Part shown: piece after piece, positions 35,656 through 45,920 of the stretch
Position numbering within the stretch: the first letter of the stretch is position 1
Layout of the letters: every line of letters starts with the position of its first letter
Translations under genes and position numbers: made by a program
Notes under the pieces: model-generated
What the model was told of the DNA's origin: nothing
The model's input: the letters and a program-made list of their open reading frames with translations, nothing else
Database searches by the model: none
DNA from: UBA10438 sp964432155
Lineage (GTDB): Bacteria > Bacteroidota > Ignavibacteria > Kapaibacteriales > Kapaibacteriaceae
Direction: 5' to 3'
NCBI GenBank assembly: GCA_964432155.1
Contig: CAYSMF010000001.1
Location: forward strand, 186,001-250,000
Length of the DNA stretch: 64,000 nt

Positions 35656-37862
35656 TGCTCGTGAAGATTCTTGTTTGTTTAGCGCTTGTGTTCATTGGTA
35701 GCGTCCAGAGTTTGGTTGCCCAACGAGCAGTCCTTCGCGGTGTTGTACGAAACAGCGCAACGTCGCTACCTATTCGAGCTGCCACAGTGCGCATCGAAGG
35801 TACCACTCGTGGTGCCGTGACGAACGCCCGAGGAGAGTTTATCATTCGCAGTGTGCCTTACGGCACAGCGTTGGTTCGCGCGTCGTTCATCGGATTCTCA
35901 ACGGTCACAGATACAATTGCCGTAGCCGCCGACACGATAACCCACGATATCCTACTTCGTGAAGTGAGCACATCGGGAGAAGCACCACTCTACGATAAAC
36001 CTGAGGTAGTCGTGAGTGCGAATCGTCGCGTTCAAGCTGTTCAAGACGTACCGATCACGGTCAGCGTGATGACGGCTGAGGACCTGGATAAACGTTCGAT
36101 TACGCGACTTGATGATGCACTGCGGTATGTCAATGGTATTGTCGTGGCTCGAGATCAAGTCAACATCCGCGGTACATCGGGTTTTGCACTTGGCGTCGGA
36201 TCACGTGCAGCCGTGCTTCTCGACGGGTTCTCACTTCTGTCAGGTGATAACGGTGATATCAAGTTCGACGTATTGCCCGTGTCTGACATCGAGCGTATTG
36301 AAATTGTCAAGGGGGCTGGTTCGGCACTGTATGGCACAGGTGCTCTTGGCGGTGTGATCCAACTCATCACGAAGGAACCGGGCGATTCTCTATCGGTGTA
36401 TTCACGACTCTATGGCGGACTCTACACTGATCGGCCATATGCGCAATGGCAGTACAGGGACTCGCCATCGTCGCAGTGGGGTGGCGATGTTCGTTTGGCT
36501 CAACGGTTGGGCAAAGTATCGTTCTCTGTAAGTGGTGGTGTTCGTCGCGATGAAAGCTTCCGTCTCTATGATGACAGTTTCCGTGCCTTCGGGTATGGAA
36601 AGCTCACATGGACACCGTCTGATTATACCACGGTACGTCTCTTTGGCTTTATCTCACGTGACGACAAGCAGAACTTCGTGTACTGGAGGAGTCTCGACAG
36701 TGCCACGTTCCCTCCGTCAACCGTGGATCCTGGAATGCGACTTCAAACAGATCGCATCACGGGTGGCGCTGAACTCACACATCTGTTGAGTGCATCAACG
36801 TCGCTGATCGCTCGATACGGTGTCTTTGCAAGCACGTTTCAGGATCGGATCGGCGATCGTCGTCTCGACTCCAACTATTCTCGCGCACTTGCACACAACC
36901 TCGACGTCCAGGTTACATCCACACTCACCGAACACCTTGTGGTGACGGCCGGTGTCACAGGCCGATTGAACACCGTCTCGAGCGATGTGTATGGAACATC
37001 GCATCAGAGCATTGTGAGCGGTTACGTACAAGGCGAGTACACACTTGGCTCGATCATCGCAACGATTGGCGCACGGATTGATCGCGAACAAATGGACACG
37101 CTATCAGATCAACTCGAAGTCTCGCCGAAGTTTGGTCTTACGTGGGAACTTGATCCGGAGCTCGCACTGCGCATGAGCGTCGGGAAGGGGTTCCGTGCCC
37201 CTGCAATTGCCGAACGCTATGCGCAGATTCGATACGGTCCATTCATCATCATCCGCAATCCGAATGTCCTGTCAGAACGGTCGTGGTCGATGGAGGTTGG
37301 CGGACGTTGGCAGTCTCGCTCAACGGTCATCCCGTTCGAAGTTGATGCCGCACTGTTCGGAAATGAGCTCTACGATCTGATCGAGCCAACGTTTGTGCTC
37401 GATGATCCAGCTGTACCGATCAAATTCCAGAACATTACGCGTGCACGCATCCTGGGCGCAGAGATCAATCTACGTGCAATGCTGAGCACAACGCTCGGTG
37501 TCGAGACTGGTTTGACACTGATGTCACCAACAGACCTTACGACACAGTCCCGCCTCAAGTATCGCAACACCGCGTTGTCCTATTCACGTGTGTCTTGGAA
37601 AGCATTGCCATGGCTTGAGGCGCAGCTCGAGTACCGATTCCAAGATCGTATCGCTGAGATCGATGATCGACTCGCGCTCTTTGTTCCCGATGCTGACGCC
37701 CGCGTGGCCACACACATCGTTGACGCGCGTATATTTGTCACGGCCTCCAGCAATGTGCGTATCGGTGTTCTCGGTCGAAACTTGATGAACTACGCCTACA
37801 CAGAGATCGTTGGAAACCTAGGTCCAACACGCTCGATACTCTTGCAAGTGGAGTATCGTTAA
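35655..37862 (+). CDS. TonB-dependent outer-membrane receptor with carboxypeptidase-like N-terminal domain
   Basis: 735 residues, ATG on the last base of the lipoprotein stop (TGATG). After the signal peptide, residues 24-100 (LRGVVRNSATSLPIRAATV to FIGFSTVTDTIAV) form the CarboxypepD_reg-like domain common in Bacteroidota receptors. The plug follows (VVSANRRVQAVQDVPITVSV, VLLDGFSLLSGDNG, IEIVKGAGSALYGTGALGGV), then a 22-strand-type barrel ending in an aromatic-Arg C-terminus (LQVEYR). It would import a ligand using TonB energy; phoD context suggests an organophosphate or phosphate-metal complex (inference). It overlaps convergent lptB by four bases. Confidence 0.94.
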   Translation: MLVKILVCLALVFIGSVQSLVAQRAVLRGVVRNSATSLPIRAATVRIEGTTRGAVTNARGEFIIRSVPYGTALVRASFIGFSTVTDTIAVAADTITHDILLREVSTSGEAPLYDKPEVVVSANRRVQAVQDVPITVSVMTAEDLDKRSITRLDDALRYVNGIVVARDQVNIRGTSGFALGVGSRAAVLLDGFSLLSGDNGDIKFDVLPVSDIERIEIVKGAGSALYGTGALGGVIQLITKEPGDSLSVYSRLYGGLYTDRPYAQWQYRDSPSSQWGGDVRLAQRLGKVSFSVSGGVRRDESFRLYDDSFRAFGYGKLTWTPSDYTTVRLFGFISRDDKQNFVYWRSLDSATFPPSTVDPGMRLQTDRITGGAELTHLLSASTSLIARYGVFASTFQDRIGDRRLDSNYSRALAHNLDVQVTSTLTEHLVVTAGVTGRLNTVSSDVYGTSHQSIVSGYVQGEYTLGSIIATIGARIDREQMDTLSDQLEVSPKFGLTWELDPELALRMSVGKGFRAPAIAERYAQIRYGPFIIIRNPNVLSERSWSMEVGGRWQSRSTVIPFEVDAALFGNELYDLIEPTFVLDDPAVPIKFQNITRARILGAEINLRAMLSTTLGVETGLTLMSPTDLTTQSRLKYRNTALSYSRVSWKALPWLEAQLEYRFQDRIAEIDDRLALFVPDADARVATHIVDARIFVTASSNVRIGVLGRNLMNYAYTEIVGNLGPTRSILLQVEYR

Positions 37863-38608
37863 TACGGCCGAAGTTCGAAGGACTCGCCCAGATATCGGGC
37901 ACGTACCTCAGCGTTTTGCGCTATCTCCGAGGCATTTCCACTGACGAAGATCGTTCCGTCGATTAGGATGTAGGCACGGTCGGTAATGCTTAATGTTTCA
38001 TGCACATTGTGATCGGTGATAAGCACTCCGATCCCCTTGTGCTTGAGCTTCGTGACGATCTTCATAATGTCCTCGACCGCGATCGGATCGATGCCGGCAA
38101 ACGGCTCGTCGAGGAGCACAAACTTGGGGTCGGTCGCTAATGCGCGTGCAATTTCACAGCGGCGACGCTCGCCCCCTGACAGCACCATCCCAAGACTCGA
38201 TCGGATATGGCCGATGCCAAACTCTTCAAGCAGGCTCTCAAGGCGCTGCTTGCGCTCGGCTGCACTGATTGGCTGTAGCTGCAGCACTGCGAGAATGTTC
38301 TGCTCCACGGTGAGCCGACGAAAAATGCTCGGCTCTTGCGGGAGATACGCAATCCCTGCACGCGCCCGTTGGTACATCGGGGTTGTTGTGATATCGCGCT
38401 CGTCGAGAAGAACGCGCCCTTCATCAGGGCGAACCATGCCGGTGATCATGTAAAACGTCGTCGTCTTGCCAGCACCGTTTGGACCGAGCAGACCAACGCA
38501 TTCACCTTGACGCACTTCGAGTGTGCTGCCTTTGACGACAACACGCTGCTTGTATACTTTTCGCAGTCCTTCTGACCGAAGAACACTCGACGTCTTAGTT
38601 TCTGACAC
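37859..38608 (-). CDS. lptB: Lipopolysaccharide export ATPase
   Basis: About 249 residues; two adjacent GTG codons (38611, 38608) can start it. Walker A GLLGPNGAGKTTTFYMI, Q-loop AYLPQEPSIFRRLTVEQN, signature VLSGGERRRCEIARAL and Walker B FVLLDEPFAGIDP match LptB closely. It powers the LptB2FGC machine that extracts LPS from the inner membrane and pushes it along the Lpt bridge. The start lies inside the 3' end of htrA, so the two are translationally coupled. No lptF, lptG, lptC or lptA is in the window. Confidence 0.95.
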   Translation of the reverse strand: MSETKTSSVLRSEGLRKVYKQRVVVKGSTLEVRQGECVGLLGPNGAGKTTTFYMITGMVRPDEGRVLLDERDITTTPMYQRARAGIAYLPQEPSIFRRLTVEQNILAVLQLQPISAAERKQRLESLLEEFGIGHIRSSLGMVLSGGERRRCEIARALATDPKFVLLDEPFAGIDPIAVEDIMKIVTKLKHKGIGVLITDHNVHETLSITDRAYILIDGTIFVSGNASEIAQNAEVRARYLGESFELRPY

Positions 38609-39755
38609 CACCGCTCCTTGGACGCGCTTTCAGAGTCATCGTCACAGATGTTGGTTGCCCGCCCCTTCGCACATCGACCTTGATCTTCTGATTCACTTCA
38701 CAATCGAGAATAGCAATGTTGATGTCTTCTTCGCGAAGCGTCGGCTTCCCATCGATTGCAATGATAACGTCTCCGGGCTCGATTCCCGCCTCATCTGCAG
38801 GTCCCTTCGATGCAACTTCCGTGACGAGCACACCCTCCGAGGCGTCGAGTCGATAGTACTTGGCAATTTCCTCATTGACGGGGGTAACGGTCATTCCCGT
38901 CCAGAAATCTCGCCGAATACTCCCCTGCTCCTTTAGCCGATCGACAACGGCCTTGACACGATTAATCGGAATTGCGAAGCCGATTCCGATGCTGCCAGCA
39001 CCGCTGGAGTTTTGCGATGTAGAGTAGATAACGGTATTGACGCCGATCACTTCTCCAAGTCCGTTCATGAGCGGACCGCCTGAGTTGCCCGACGAGATGG
39101 CCGCATCGGTCTGAATCATGTTCCGGTACACACGACGTCCGCCATTGCCCATGGGCTGTGTGAAGCTGACACCCACATTCGACACAACACCGACCGTGAC
39201 CGTTGGCTTCGCGTTATTATCGAACAGACCGAACGGATTACCGAATGCGATCGCCCATTCCCCCACCTCGACGTCATCGCTGTTGGCCAGCTTCACGTAT
39301 GGGAACTTCGACCCTTCGATCTTAAGGAGCGCAACATCGGTGACGGGATCGGTTCCGACGATCTTCGCATCGTACTTTGTACCATCGGTCATCGTCACAA
39401 CGATTTTCGAAGCATTACCAGCCACGTGATCGTTTGTCAGGATATAGCCATCGTCGCTAATCAAGAATCCAGAGCCAAGGGATCGCACCTCGTAGTTTTT
39501 CTTGTACGTCCGCGGCCGATCGCCCCAGTAATTGCGGAAGAATGGGTCGCCAAAGAAGTCGGCGAACGGATCGGTATAGTACTGCTGACGTGTTTCCGTG
39601 ACATTGATACCCACGATTGCAGGCGAGCATCGAGCGACGGCACGTGTAATCGCATTCTTACGGCTAGCCGAGATATCGGCTTGAGCCGACAGCGGATGTG
39701 CAGCCACTGCGGCTAGCATTGCCGCAGCGAAGGCCTTGAGAGCGGTATTCTTCAT
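38595..39755 (-). CDS. htrA: Periplasmic serine protease HtrA/DegP-like, one PDZ domain
   Basis: 386 residues with signal peptide MKNTALKAFAAAMLAAVAAHPLSA. The catalytic triad is His in ILTNDHVAG, Asp in DPVTDVALLKIE and Ser in ISSGNSGGPL. A single PDZ domain follows (VLVTEVASKGPADEAGIEPGDV), the DegS/HhoA-like layout rather than the two PDZ domains of DegP. An aromatic-rich loop (residues 62-85, DPFADFFGDPFFRNYWGD) after the first strands is typical of HtrA LA loops. It degrades or refolds damaged envelope proteins. The 55-base spacer to divergent priA must hold promoters for both. Confidence 0.95.
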   Translation of the reverse strand: MKNTALKAFAAAMLAAVAAHPLSAQADISASRKNAITRAVARCSPAIVGINVTETRQQYYTDPFADFFGDPFFRNYWGDRPRTYKKNYEVRSLGSGFLISDDGYILTNDHVAGNASKIVVTMTDGTKYDAKIVGTDPVTDVALLKIEGSKFPYVKLANSDDVEVGEWAIAFGNPFGLFDNNAKPTVTVGVVSNVGVSFTQPMGNGGRRVYRNMIQTDAAISSGNSGGPLMNGLGEVIGVNTVIYSTSQNSSGAGSIGIGFAIPINRVKAVVDRLKEQGSIRRDFWTGMTVTPVNEEIAKYYRLDASEGVLVTEVASKGPADEAGIEPGDVIIAIDGKPTLREEDINIAILDCEVNQKIKVDVRRGGQPTSVTMTLKARPRSGGVRN

Positions 39756-39810
39756 GGTGGATCAGGTCGAATATCAGGCAAAATTATTGCCCTCGGTATC
39801 TTCGCTGTAC

Positions 39811-42327
39811 ATGAACATCCGCGTTGCCCTTCCACTGCCTCGACTCGAGCCTCTGACCTACCGGTGCGAGGGTGCATCCGTCCAACGCGGCTGCCGAGTG
39901 TTGGTGCCGCTTGGAACGCGTGTTCTCACCGGCATGGTCGTCGAGATTGACGTACCAGACGTTCCCAATCTGCGCGACATCTGCGAGGTACTCGACGACC
40001 GTCCATCGTGCACGGATCATGTTCTGCTGCTCACGCGTCGTGTCGCGGAATACTACATGTGCTCGTGGGGTGAGGCTCTGCAAGCAGCCATGCCGAGCGG
40101 CTTCCGTGCCACGAGCATTGTGCGCGTGATCATGCTCAAGCACCCAGATGCATCTGATCTCGAACAGTTGGCAGTGCGTGCTCCTCGGCGTGCGGAACTC
40201 CTCCGCGTGATCAGCACACATCAGGGCGAGCTCACGGTAAGTTACCTGCAACGAAAACTCAAGAGCACGACAATCGCCGACCAGCTCGACGCTCTGCAGC
40301 GGGACGGGTGGGTTGACATTCAACAGGATGTCACAGCCGTTGCCACCGCTCGGACACAGAAGGCCGTCGGCATTCATCCCGATCTTCTGTCCGATGAGAC
40401 GGCGCTGCGGAGTGCTTTCGATACGCTTGATGCGCGTGCCCCAAAACAATCACTGGCCATGGGGCATGTCTATCTTGAACAACAGCGCACCGGCGCAGCC
40501 GTCGCTGTGCAGCACTGCACAACGGCGTTGTCGATATCATCGTCGACCATCACAGCACTCGTTGAACGCGGATATCTCGTTGCAACCACGGTCGCCTACC
40601 GTCGGCACGATGAAGGTAGTATTGGTTCGCTGAGTGAACGCGATGAACGTGAGGTAGTCCTCACGACTGAACAATCAGCCTGTCTCGAGACCATTACGAC
40701 CTCGATCAATAACGACGCCTTTCATCCTATTGTGCTTCATGGCGTGACAGGAAGCGGCAAAACAATCGTCTACCAACGCGCGATCGCACACGTTCTTGAA
40801 CGTAAGCAACGCGCCTTGCTTCTTGTGCCCGAGATTGCCCTCACACCACAACTTGCCGACCGATTCCGGACGGTGTTTGGTGACTCCGTCGCCGTGCTCC
40901 ACTCACGATTAGCTGCTGGCGAGCGCGTCACCCTGTGGAAGCGGATTCAAGATGGCGACGTACCCATCGTTATTGGTGCACGATCTGCCGTGTTCGCTCC
41001 GATTGACAACGTAGGCTTGATCATCGTTGACGAGGAGCATGAACCATCGTATAAGCAAGATGATCCCGCACCACGATATCATGGTCGCGACGTCGCGATT
41101 CTGCGAGCACAGCTTTCCCGGTGCAGTGTTGTGCTTGGCAGTGCTACACCATCCCTTGAATCACTGGCAATGATCCAGTCGGGACGCGCGAGCCTGTGTA
41201 CGCTCACGCATCGTGCTGATCATGCGGTGCTCCCACACGTGCACGTTGTTGACATGCGACAAGAGCGCAAAGCACAGCGTGTTGATGGAGCACTGTCGCA
41301 CAAGGTTCTCGATGCGATAGCCGAACGGGTACAGCGAGCAGAGGGAACACTCGTGTTTCTCAATCGACGGGGCTATGCTGCATCTATGCAGTGTGACGAC
41401 TGCGGCGACGTTCCGATGTGCATGAATTGCGATGTCGCACTCACCTACCACAAGCACGCATCGCAGTTGAAATGTCACTACTGTGGATATGCAGAGCCAG
41501 CACGCAATGTGTGCTTCGTCTGCGGCTCCGTAGAACTTCGTGAATCAGGCACTGGTACGCAGCAACTTGAAGAGCACGTGCGTACGGCAGTCGAACAACG
41601 AATCAGTCGCGCACCACGCGTCGACCGTCTCGATGCCGATCGTACTTCCCGTAAGGGAGAACATCGTTCGATCCTCGAGAGGTTTCAGCGTGGCGATATC
41701 GACGTCCTGATTGGAACACAGATGATTGCTAAGGGGCTCGACATTGCTCGCGTGTCGCTCGTTGTGGTTGTCGATGCCGACCAAATGCTTCATCGCCCGG
41801 ACTTCCGAGCAACTGAACGCACGGTTCAGATGCTTACGCAACTTGCCGGACGCGCAGGACGGTCAGCAGCCGCACATGGTGAGATGTACATTCAAACGTC
41901 AAGTCCCGATCATCCTGCAATCGAAGCCGCTGTGCAGGGTGAACGTTCGCCTGAAGCATTGCGAGCATGGGAACAGAGTGAGCTGTCGTTGCGTCACGAG
42001 GCGATGTATCCTCCGTTCTGGCGCTTTGTGCGCCTCGAGGTCTCGTCACTTGACGAACCCCGAGCAGCTGAACACGCACAGATCCTTGCAGCGCTGATTC
42101 CGCCTACGTCCCCTGTTCATCAACGTCTAGATCCTGTGACGCCCCCTATCGCGCGCATACGGAACATGTACCGCAATGTGATCATCATCAAGAATCGAAA
42201 GGACACCGATCCTGCGGGAACGGAACTACGGTCGATTCTTCGCGGTGCACTGGATGTGTATTATCGCGAGTATGCGTCTTCGCATGTTCAAGTAACTGTT
42301 GACATCGACGCACATGGAACATTCTAA
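39811..42327 (+). CDS. priA: Primosomal protein N' (replication restart helicase)
   Basis: 838 residues from ATG 39811 (MNIRVALPLPRLEPLTY), the usual 3'-DNA-binding start; the open frame upstream lies in the htrA promoter. Helicase motifs are HGVTGSGKTIVYQ, VDEEHEPSYKQDD, LGSATPSLE and IGTQMIAKGLD. Zinc ligands are CDDCGDVPMCMNCD and CHYCG/CFVCGS. PriA loads the replisome at stalled or recombined forks. The purT gene follows 12 bases later. Confidence 0.96.
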   Translation: MNIRVALPLPRLEPLTYRCEGASVQRGCRVLVPLGTRVLTGMVVEIDVPDVPNLRDICEVLDDRPSCTDHVLLLTRRVAEYYMCSWGEALQAAMPSGFRATSIVRVIMLKHPDASDLEQLAVRAPRRAELLRVISTHQGELTVSYLQRKLKSTTIADQLDALQRDGWVDIQQDVTAVATARTQKAVGIHPDLLSDETALRSAFDTLDARAPKQSLAMGHVYLEQQRTGAAVAVQHCTTALSISSSTITALVERGYLVATTVAYRRHDEGSIGSLSERDEREVVLTTEQSACLETITTSINNDAFHPIVLHGVTGSGKTIVYQRAIAHVLERKQRALLLVPEIALTPQLADRFRTVFGDSVAVLHSRLAAGERVTLWKRIQDGDVPIVIGARSAVFAPIDNVGLIIVDEEHEPSYKQDDPAPRYHGRDVAILRAQLSRCSVVLGSATPSLESLAMIQSGRASLCTLTHRADHAVLPHVHVVDMRQERKAQRVDGALSHKVLDAIAERVQRAEGTLVFLNRRGYAASMQCDDCGDVPMCMNCDVALTYHKHASQLKCHYCGYAEPARNVCFVCGSVELRESGTGTQQLEEHVRTAVEQRISRAPRVDRLDADRTSRKGEHRSILERFQRGDIDVLIGTQMIAKGLDIARVSLVVVVDADQMLHRPDFRATERTVQMLTQLAGRAGRSAAAHGEMYIQTSSPDHPAIEAAVQGERSPEALRAWEQSELSLRHEAMYPPFWRFVRLEVSSLDEPRAAEHAQILAALIPPTSPVHQRLDPVTPPIARIRNMYRNVIIIKNRKDTDPAGTELRSILRGALDVYYREYASSHVQVTVDIDAHGTF

Positions 42328-42339
42328 TCTGGCAACAGC

Positions 42340-43509
42340 ATGAGCACTATCGTTCTTCTCGGTTCTGGCGAGCTCGGTAAAGAGTTTGTGATCGCAGTGA
42401 AACGACTCGGTCACCGTGTGGTAGCAATCGACGCATACGACAATGCACCGGCGATGCAGGTCGCAGATGATCGTCGAGTCATCAATATGCTTGATGGCGA
42501 TGCTCTCGATGCTGCGATCAGCGAGCTTGCACCCGATATCATCGTCCCGGAGGTAGAAGCACTCCGCACCGAGCGACTGTTCGCCTACGAATCACAGGGC
42601 ATCACCGTGATACCGAGCGCGCGAGCTGCGAACATGACCATGAACCGGAAAGCAATTCGCGACCTCGCCTCCCACGAACTGGGACTTCGAACGGCTGCAT
42701 ATCGCTATGCGACAACAGAAGATGAGTTCCGGGCTGCTGTTCAAGCCATTGGCCTGCCGTGTGTCGTCAAACCACTGATGTCGTCAAGTGGTAAGGGGCA
42801 AAGCACCGTACGCACCAACGACGATGTAGCTCGGGCATGGACCTACGCCATGGAGGGCAGTCGTGGCGATCTGCGGGAAGTGATCATCGAAGAGTTCATT
42901 CCGTTCGAGAGCGAGATCACGCTGCTTACCGTAACGCAACGCAACGGCCCCACACTGTTCTGTCCACCTATCGGACACCGTCAAGAGCGTGGCGACTATC
43001 AGGAGTCGTGGATTCCGCACGCCATGTCACCCGCGTTGCTCGTGAAGGCTCAGGAGATGGCCAGGATCGTGACTGCTTCATTGGGAGGTCCCGGCATCTG
43101 GGGTGTTGAGTTCTTTATCACAGCTGACGATGTATTCTTTAGTGAGCTCTCCCCACGACCGCACGATACCGGTATGGTGACACTTGCAGCTACGACTACG
43201 TTCTCTGAGTTTGAGCTACATGCCCGCGCGGTGCTGGGGTATCCGATCCCATCTGTTCAGTTGGAACGCGCTGGGGCATCAGCGGTCATCCTCGCCGATC
43301 GTGCATCAGAGCACGAGCCATTGTACCATGGCATCGATGCTGCATGTGCTACTCCAGGAATTGATATTCGCATCTTCGGTAAGCCCTCTACCCGTCCGTA
43401 CCGCCGGATGGGTGTTGCGCTTGCAAGTGATACCGTGGAGACATCCGTCGACATACTGCGTCAACGTGCAAAGGAAGCTGCACAACAGATCACCCTCGAG
43501 TACCGCTAG
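42340..43509 (+). CDS. purT: Formate-dependent phosphoribosylglycinamide formyltransferase
   Basis: 389 residues. The N-terminal VLLGSGELGKEF and ATP-grasp segments VVKPLMSSSGKGQSTV, VIIEEFIPFESEITLLTV, GIWGVEFFI and FSELSPRPHDTGMVTL identify PurT. It formylates GAR using formate and ATP, an alternative to the folate-dependent PurN step of purine synthesis. It ends overlapping by four bases the convergent DUF5686 gene. Confidence 0.97.
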   Translation: MSTIVLLGSGELGKEFVIAVKRLGHRVVAIDAYDNAPAMQVADDRRVINMLDGDALDAAISELAPDIIVPEVEALRTERLFAYESQGITVIPSARAANMTMNRKAIRDLASHELGLRTAAYRYATTEDEFRAAVQAIGLPCVVKPLMSSSGKGQSTVRTNDDVARAWTYAMEGSRGDLREVIIEEFIPFESEITLLTVTQRNGPTLFCPPIGHRQERGDYQESWIPHAMSPALLVKAQEMARIVTASLGGPGIWGVEFFITADDVFFSELSPRPHDTGMVTLAATTTFSEFELHARAVLGYPIPSVQLERAGASAVILADRASEHEPLYHGIDAACATPGIDIRIFGKPSTRPYRRMGVALASDTVETSVDILRQRAKEAAQQITLEYR

Positions 43510-45920
43510 AAGGTCGCTCCAGATAGTGTGAGGCGGAACTCTGGGCGATCACGCTGTGAGATACGCGCATTAATGTCGACGCGGAAGAACAACAACAGTC
43601 GGTTGATGCCGAGGCCAACTTCGTAGTACAGTCCTTCGCGTGTTTGTGCCGTTGTAGGCAAGGTCGTGGCTGTGAGCATTCGCGTTTGTTCACTGAATGT
43701 CGTCCATCCCACCCCACCGAATGCGATAAACTCGATCCCGAACGACGCAATGCCAGGGATACGCAGGACGCCTGGTATCACCTCACCGAAGTTCTGCGTA
43801 ACAGACAAGGTTGCATATCGATCGCCATAGAACTCCTTCACGCGCATGCCACGAAACGCGCCAGTTACGGCAAGTCCATTAACACTCGACTCAAGGCTTC
43901 CAAAGCGCTGCGTCGGCACGGCCCCATCAGACCACCCAAATGTTGCCACGAGGTCGGTTGTCCAAACTGATAGAGGCTTAAATCGGAGCAATCCTTCAGC
44001 TTGGAGTGTCGTAAATGCAAATGCCGATGGCAATAGGGATGGGTTTGCGTGCTCAAACGAAACGGAGAGCCCAGTTCGTGATATTAGACGTGCAGGAGAA
44101 TAGTTCAAACGCAATTGTGCACCGAGCGAACGCAATGTGCCTGGAACGATCAAGGGGTTCAACCGTTCCTGTGTTGGTTGAAACAGCGACCAGACGTCAC
44201 GTGAAATAGCGCTCCGATGATCCTCACTTCGCATGAACAACCGAAACGACGAAGGGCGCTGCCAGAGGTCGTTCCGAATAAAGACGAGCTGACCCCAGCT
44301 ATACGAGAGAGCTGCCTCCCCTCCACGTCGATAGTAGTAGTCGCCGTAATCGTTGCCGAACAACAAGGAGGTAGCAGTGATCAGCGGTGTTCTCACCACA
44401 TTAGGATTATCGCGTCGCTGCAACACATTATACACCGAGGCATCAAGCGACCATCGTTGCTGCTTGTCAAGAAATAGTGTCGGTCGCAACCAACCATACA
44501 ACGTTCGATCTGCTGTGCCATAGCCGATGCCTGACTCAATCTCAATCGTTGTATCGGGTCGGAATCGAAGACCTACACCGAGGTACAACCCATGAATACG
44601 ATTGTAGCGAGCGACATCCTCAAACCCACTAAATGGTCGACGACCGAGTCGAGCAATTCCTCGTGCAATGGGTCCGAAGATGCGATTAATCAACGTTGAT
44701 TGCAGACTGTCGGGATTGTCAATGAGTCGTTGAATGTCAGTGTAAGCTTGTTCTTCATCACGGCTCAACCTTCCGTAGGCATTCTGTTGCCAGAACACTG
44801 AATCGTAGGTGAGCGCTCTCTCCGTCAGCTCCACACGCCACTGATCAAACACCTCATCATCGATACTGGGATTGATGATGTATCCCGAGCATCGTGTCTC
44901 AACTTCAACATCAAGCCGTGGCTGAACGATGAACAAGATGTCTGCTGTAAGACTACTTGCAATTCGCAGATCTTGCGGCATCACCATACCATCGACAACG
45001 ACGAAGGTCTGACTGTATGCGAGCGAGGCATTGAACGGCAGATTGACAGCTCTGTTGGGCTCAAGCTCAACTTGCAGTGGCACATTCGTGCGCGTGTCGA
45101 CGTAGATCACGCCATTGAACCCCTTCCGCAGCAGGCTCGGTGATCGTACATCAATCACTGCAATCGTATCATCCTCACTATTACGGAGCGTAAACTCTGC
45201 ATGATCAAGTGCACGTGTTGCAAACGGTGTCTCGATCTCTTCGCCTAACAACGTTACCGTCTCTGCAAACGACGACAGGTTCGTCCCCAGCGCAACGAGA
45301 TTCGCTTGCGGAGGAATATTTGCGGTCTGTCGCCTCTGAAGAATCCGATTGGTATACCGATCCGGTCTCTTGTAATACCCGTCGGCAATAGACTCCAGAA
45401 TGCTGAAGACCGCTGTGTCTCCACGTCCCGAAGATCGCGTAGCAGTAAGAGTGTCAGTGTTAACGACAATCTTTGAGTAGAGTCGGTACTGATACGATTT
45501 GAGCGAATCTTCCTGCATACGACGACGCGCAATCACTCGACGCATAATGCGTAGAGCGGGATCTTCAGCGCGCACAACGACCTCGGCCCCTTTCACAGCT
45601 CGCTCACGAAGCTGAACTAGGATTGCCGAGTCAACGGAGACGATAGCAACGGTGTCCGTTGTAAAACCAACGCAGGAAACGACGAGACCAGACCCGCGAA
45701 TCGCAGACCGTTCTTCCGCATTAAGTCGGATCGCGAATGCTCCGGTGCGATCGGAGATCGCTGCTCTGCGTATCGAAAGCAAGCGGACCGTAGCATACGG
45801 AACCGGCTCACCAGTCTCCGCATTACGAATAACCCCTGTCAGCGAGAGCGAACGCTGTCCCATCGCGCTACCGGCGCACAGGCACAGTAACAGAGCAAAC
45901 GCGAGGGCACGAGCGATCAT
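43506..45920 (-). CDS. DUF5686-type outer-membrane protein with carboxypeptidase-like N-terminal domain
   Basis: 804 residues. A signal peptide (MIARALAFALLLCLCAGSAMG) precedes a CarboxypepD_reg-like domain (LTGVIRNAETGEPVPYATV to VVSCVGFTTDTVAI), then the long beta-rich region with aromatic strand ends typical of the Bacteroidota DUF5686/DUF5686-like barrel proteins (segments such as DPALRIMRRVIARR and YQYRLYSK near residues 120-155 are characteristic). Location is the outer membrane; the role of the family is not established. Its ATG shares one base with the stop of the sugar-binding lipoprotein (TAATG), so the two form an operon, an unusual combination. Confidence 0.87.
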   Translation of the reverse strand: MIARALAFALLLCLCAGSAMGQRSLSLTGVIRNAETGEPVPYATVRLLSIRRAAISDRTGAFAIRLNAEERSAIRGSGLVVSCVGFTTDTVAIVSVDSAILVQLRERAVKGAEVVVRAEDPALRIMRRVIARRRMQEDSLKSYQYRLYSKIVVNTDTLTATRSSGRGDTAVFSILESIADGYYKRPDRYTNRILQRRQTANIPPQANLVALGTNLSSFAETVTLLGEEIETPFATRALDHAEFTLRNSEDDTIAVIDVRSPSLLRKGFNGVIYVDTRTNVPLQVELEPNRAVNLPFNASLAYSQTFVVVDGMVMPQDLRIASSLTADILFIVQPRLDVEVETRCSGYIINPSIDDEVFDQWRVELTERALTYDSVFWQQNAYGRLSRDEEQAYTDIQRLIDNPDSLQSTLINRIFGPIARGIARLGRRPFSGFEDVARYNRIHGLYLGVGLRFRPDTTIEIESGIGYGTADRTLYGWLRPTLFLDKQQRWSLDASVYNVLQRRDNPNVVRTPLITATSLLFGNDYGDYYYRRGGEAALSYSWGQLVFIRNDLWQRPSSFRLFMRSEDHRSAISRDVWSLFQPTQERLNPLIVPGTLRSLGAQLRLNYSPARLISRTGLSVSFEHANPSLLPSAFAFTTLQAEGLLRFKPLSVWTTDLVATFGWSDGAVPTQRFGSLESSVNGLAVTGAFRGMRVKEFYGDRYATLSVTQNFGEVIPGVLRIPGIASFGIEFIAFGGVGWTTFSEQTRMLTATTLPTTAQTREGLYYEVGLGINRLLLFFRVDINARISQRDRPEFRLTLSGATF

